A stretch of 6,180 nt of DNA, taken from Trebonia sp030042015 (GTDB lineage: Bacteria > Actinomycetota > Actinomycetes > Streptosporangiales > Streptosporangiaceae). The first letter of the stretch is position 1; each line of letters opens with the position of its first letter. The DNA lies in NCBI RefSeq assembly GCF_030042015.1, contig NZ_JASIAL010000443.1, forward strand, positions 1-6,180. Direction: 5' to 3'. The notes under the pieces are model-generated. The model saw only the letters and a program-made list of their open reading frames with translations, ran no database searches and was not told the origin of the DNA. Made by a program: the position numbers and the translations under genes. Below, one piece after another: positions 4,663 through 6,180 of the stretch.

Positions 4663-6139
4663 CCCGGAGGGTGGGCGGCGGGTGGCTGTGCAGGACCTGC
4701 CCGTTGGGCCCGTGGGCGGTGGTGGTCCCGTCGGGGTGCAGGACCAGCTCCCAGCCCCACCGGTGGATGCAGACGTCATGATGAAACTGGCACAATAGAA
4801 CACATGAGCTGACGCTTGTCTGGCCGCCGTCCTTCTTGTGCCGCAGGTGGTGCACGTCGCACCAGGCGGCCGGCCGGCCGCAGCCCGGCCAGGCGCAGGC
4901 CCTGTCGCGGAGCAGCACGGCGCGGCGGACGGCCGCCGGGATGCTGTCGGAGTACCCCACGTCCAGCGGCAGGCTCGGCGTGTCATACGGCGGGGACAGC
5001 AGCCCGGTGCGCAGCACCCCGGCCAGGCCGTGCGGGCCGGAGACGAAGTCGACCGCCAGCCGGGCGATCGCGTAGCGCAGCGCGGCGTGCGCGTCCGGGG
5101 ACAGCGGCCTGGGCTGGGGCTGGTGCCCGGCAGCCGACAGGGCCAGTTCGATGATCTGGTCGATCACGGCCATGTCGGCGTGGCCGGTGACGACCGGGAC
5201 GGTCATCGCGTCGCAGCCGGCGGTCTCGGCGCCGGCGCCGGCCAGGTAGCCGGCCTGCCCGGCGCGGGCCCGGAGCCAGGCCTCCTCGACCGCGGCGGCG
5301 CCGGGCTGGGAGCGCAGCCAGGGAAACGGGATGTGGGCGATCACCTGGGTATCGGCCCCGGCCCGGTCCGGCACCATCTTCGCCCGGATCAGCAGCTCGC
5401 AGCCCAGCTGCAGCGCGTCGTGGAAACGCTGGCCCTCGCTGCGGTGATCTTCGGGGCCGGCCTTCTTGCCCAGGGCCTCGAGCACCGCCTGGACGGCGGC
5501 GCCGCATTCGGGGGTGAGGTTGCCGCGGATGACGGCGGCGCCGCCGAACGTGGTGCCGACCGCCAGGTAGCGGTCGTCGAACCCGTCATCATCGTCGTCG
5601 GGGTCGGGGTGCTGTGCGCGCCACTGCTCCCAGGCGGCGGCCGCGATCAGCGCCAGGTCATCCACGGACGCGCCGGCCGCCGCCGCGTCCAGCAGGATCG
5701 TGCCGGTCTGGGCGCGCAGCTCCTCGGGGAGCTTCCTGGTCAGCTCGGTGATCTGCAGCCCGCAGGATTCGGAGACCTGCCCGGCGGCCATCGCGCCGGC
5801 CACGCCGGGGTGGGCGCTGAGCCGGCGCATCTGCCGGACCGCGGCCTTGGCGTCCTTCCTGGTCATCTGGGTCCTGGCGGCCAGCCACGAGGCCGGGGTC
5901 CCGTACCCGTCGGCGTCATGGGCGCCGGCCGCGTCGAACCGGCGCAGGAACGCGGCGTGCGCCGCGGCGAACTTCGCCCGCAGCCCGCCGAGCGAGACCA
6001 GCACGTCCCCCAGGGAGGCAGCCGCAAGCTCATCACCGGCCGGGGAGTTCAGGAAGTCCAGCCCCGCGCCCAGCAGCCGCAGCGCCTCGGCAACGCTGCG
6101 CGGCGTGCCGCCGTTCTCGCCTTCGCTTCCGGTGCACAT
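4655..6139 (-). CDS. DUF222 / HNH endonuclease-domain protein (REP13E12 family)
   Basis: A 494-residue protein of the DUF222-HNH family, repeated in many copies in actinobacterial genomes (13E12 repeats in mycobacteria). The N-terminal two thirds is DUF222: helical, Ala-rich, with DADGYGTPASWLAARTQM (75-92), a central acidic run PDPDDDDDGFDD (178-189), and LTPECGAAVQAVLEAL (208-223). The C-terminal HNH module has C415-x4-C420 (CAWPGC), WCDVHH (426-431), GGQT (438-441), LLCQFHHD (448-455), and an HRWGWELVLHPDGTTTAHGP tail. These fit a Cys-coordinated HNH fold. The usual Asn of the middle motif is Ser445 (SVSSCVLLC), and codons 441-454 are unusually A/T-rich. The length is normal and the frame intact. 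Function is unknown; DNA nicking or cutting and mobility are inferred from the domain. No transposase or flanking repeat is seen. It converges on the GH12-like gene with 4 bases between. Confidence 0.9.
   Translation of the reverse strand: MCTGSEGENGGTPRSVAEALRLLGAGLDFLNSPAGDELAAASLGDVLVSLGGLRAKFAAAHAAFLRRFDAAGAHDADGYGTPASWLAARTQMTRKDAKAAVRQMRRLSAHPGVAGAMAAGQVSESCGLQITELTRKLPEELRAQTGTILLDAAAAGASVDDLALIAAAAWEQWRAQHPDPDDDDDGFDDRYLAVGTTFGGAAVIRGNLTPECGAAVQAVLEALGKKAGPEDHRSEGQRFHDALQLGCELLIRAKMVPDRAGADTQVIAHIPFPWLRSQPGAAAVEEAWLRARAGQAGYLAGAGAETAGCDAMTVPVVTGHADMAVIDQIIELALSAAGHQPQPRPLSPDAHAALRYAIARLAVDFVSGPHGLAGVLRTGLLSPPYDTPSLPLDVGYSDSIPAAVRRAVLLRDRACAWPGCGRPAAWCDVHHLRHKKDGGQTSVSSCVLLCQFHHDVCIHRWGWELVLHPDGTTTAHGPNGQVLHSHPPPTLRAG
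4778..4819 (-). other. A/T-rich codon patch over the HNH active-site motif
   Basis: Codons 441-454 of the HNH gene include ACA, TCA, TGT, GTT, CTA, TTG, TTT, CAT and CAT. Eight of 14 codons end in A or T, whereas the flanking codons almost all end in G or C. The patch covers the segment from GGQT to LLCQFHH. It includes Ser445 (codon 4805-4807), where the family consensus has Asn, and Cys446. Confidence 0.7.
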
Positions 6140-6153
6140 GCTGGATCACCCCC
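6140..6153 (-). promoter_or_regulatory. Extended Shine-Dalgarno of the DUF222/HNH gene, complementary to the 16S rRNA 3' end
   Basis: The minus strand reads GGGGGTGATCCAGC directly before the ATG at 6139. This pairs along all 14 bases, with one G:U, with the conserved bacterial 16S tail GCUGGAUCACCUCC. The GGGGG core is 9 bases from the ATG, an optimal spacing. It supports this start codon over later ones. Upstream bases to 6180 show nothing further that I recognise. Confidence 0.6.
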
Positions 6154-6180
6154 GAACCGGGTCTTCTTCTCAGGCTTACC

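Noticed and set aside
3691..4986. 431-residue open frame on the minus strand across the GH12-like gene and the end of the HNH gene
   Set aside because: It is antisense to the GH12-like gene. Its N-terminal part is an out-of-frame reading of the HNH gene, and the rest is Arg/Gly/Val low-complexity sequence typical of shadow frames in high-GC DNA.
4655..6180. Complete mobile element with terminal inverted repeats around the DUF222/HNH gene
   Set aside because: No matching terminal repeats or target duplication could be seen. The upstream side is cut by the window end, so element borders cannot be assigned.

Overview
The window comes from a high-GC actinobacterium. The coding is G/C-rich with strong third-position G/C bias. 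It carries a REP13E12-type DUF222/HNH protein and a mycobacterial-style thiolase next to cystathionine beta-synthase and MetB. From memory, the order thiolase (divergent), cbs, metB resembles the fadA3-cbs-metB neighbourhood of Mycobacterium tuberculosis (Rv1074c, Rv1077, Rv1079). The gene usually between cbs and metB there (pra) is absent here. A genus cannot be named from the sequence alone.

Layout: (1) 1-728, minus strand: the 5' 242 codons of a thiolase, cut by the window edge. (2) 729-824: a divergent intergenic region with a ribosome binding site for each side and an imperfect inverted repeat that could be an operator. (3) 825-3412, plus strand: a two-gene transsulfuration operon, cbs and metB, joined by an ATGA overlap. 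The last ~20 codons of metB are unusually A/T-rich and contain a TTA codon. (4) about 3487-4650, plus strand: an exported protein, probably a lipoprotein, with a Pro/Thr/Ala-rich linker and a C-terminal domain that looks like glycoside hydrolase family 12, with both catalytic glutamates in place. (5) 4655-6139, minus strand: a DUF222/HNH protein convergent with the hydrolase, with only 4 bases between the two stop codons and a perfect 12-bp palindrome at the junction.

Function: Cbs condenses serine with homocysteine to cystathionine. The MetB-family enzyme acts on cystathionine, either cleaving it to cysteine (reverse transsulfuration) or making it from an activated homoserine. Next to Cbs, the cleavage direction is at least as likely as the annotated synthase direction. 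The thiolase belongs to fatty-acid, branched-chain or steroid-type beta-oxidation and is linked only through the shared upstream region. The GH12-like protein and the DUF222/HNH gene appear unrelated to this metabolism; the latter belongs to a family that spreads in many copies in actinobacteria.

No new multi-gene system is visible. The best second looks are: an A/T-rich patch exactly over the HNH active-site motif that replaces the expected Asn with Ser; a 14-base complementarity to the 16S rRNA 3' end before the HNH start; the low-GC metB tail; and the divergent inverted repeat. There is no gene-free stretch above 100 bases, and no tRNA, rRNA, CRISPR array or complete insertion sequence was seen.
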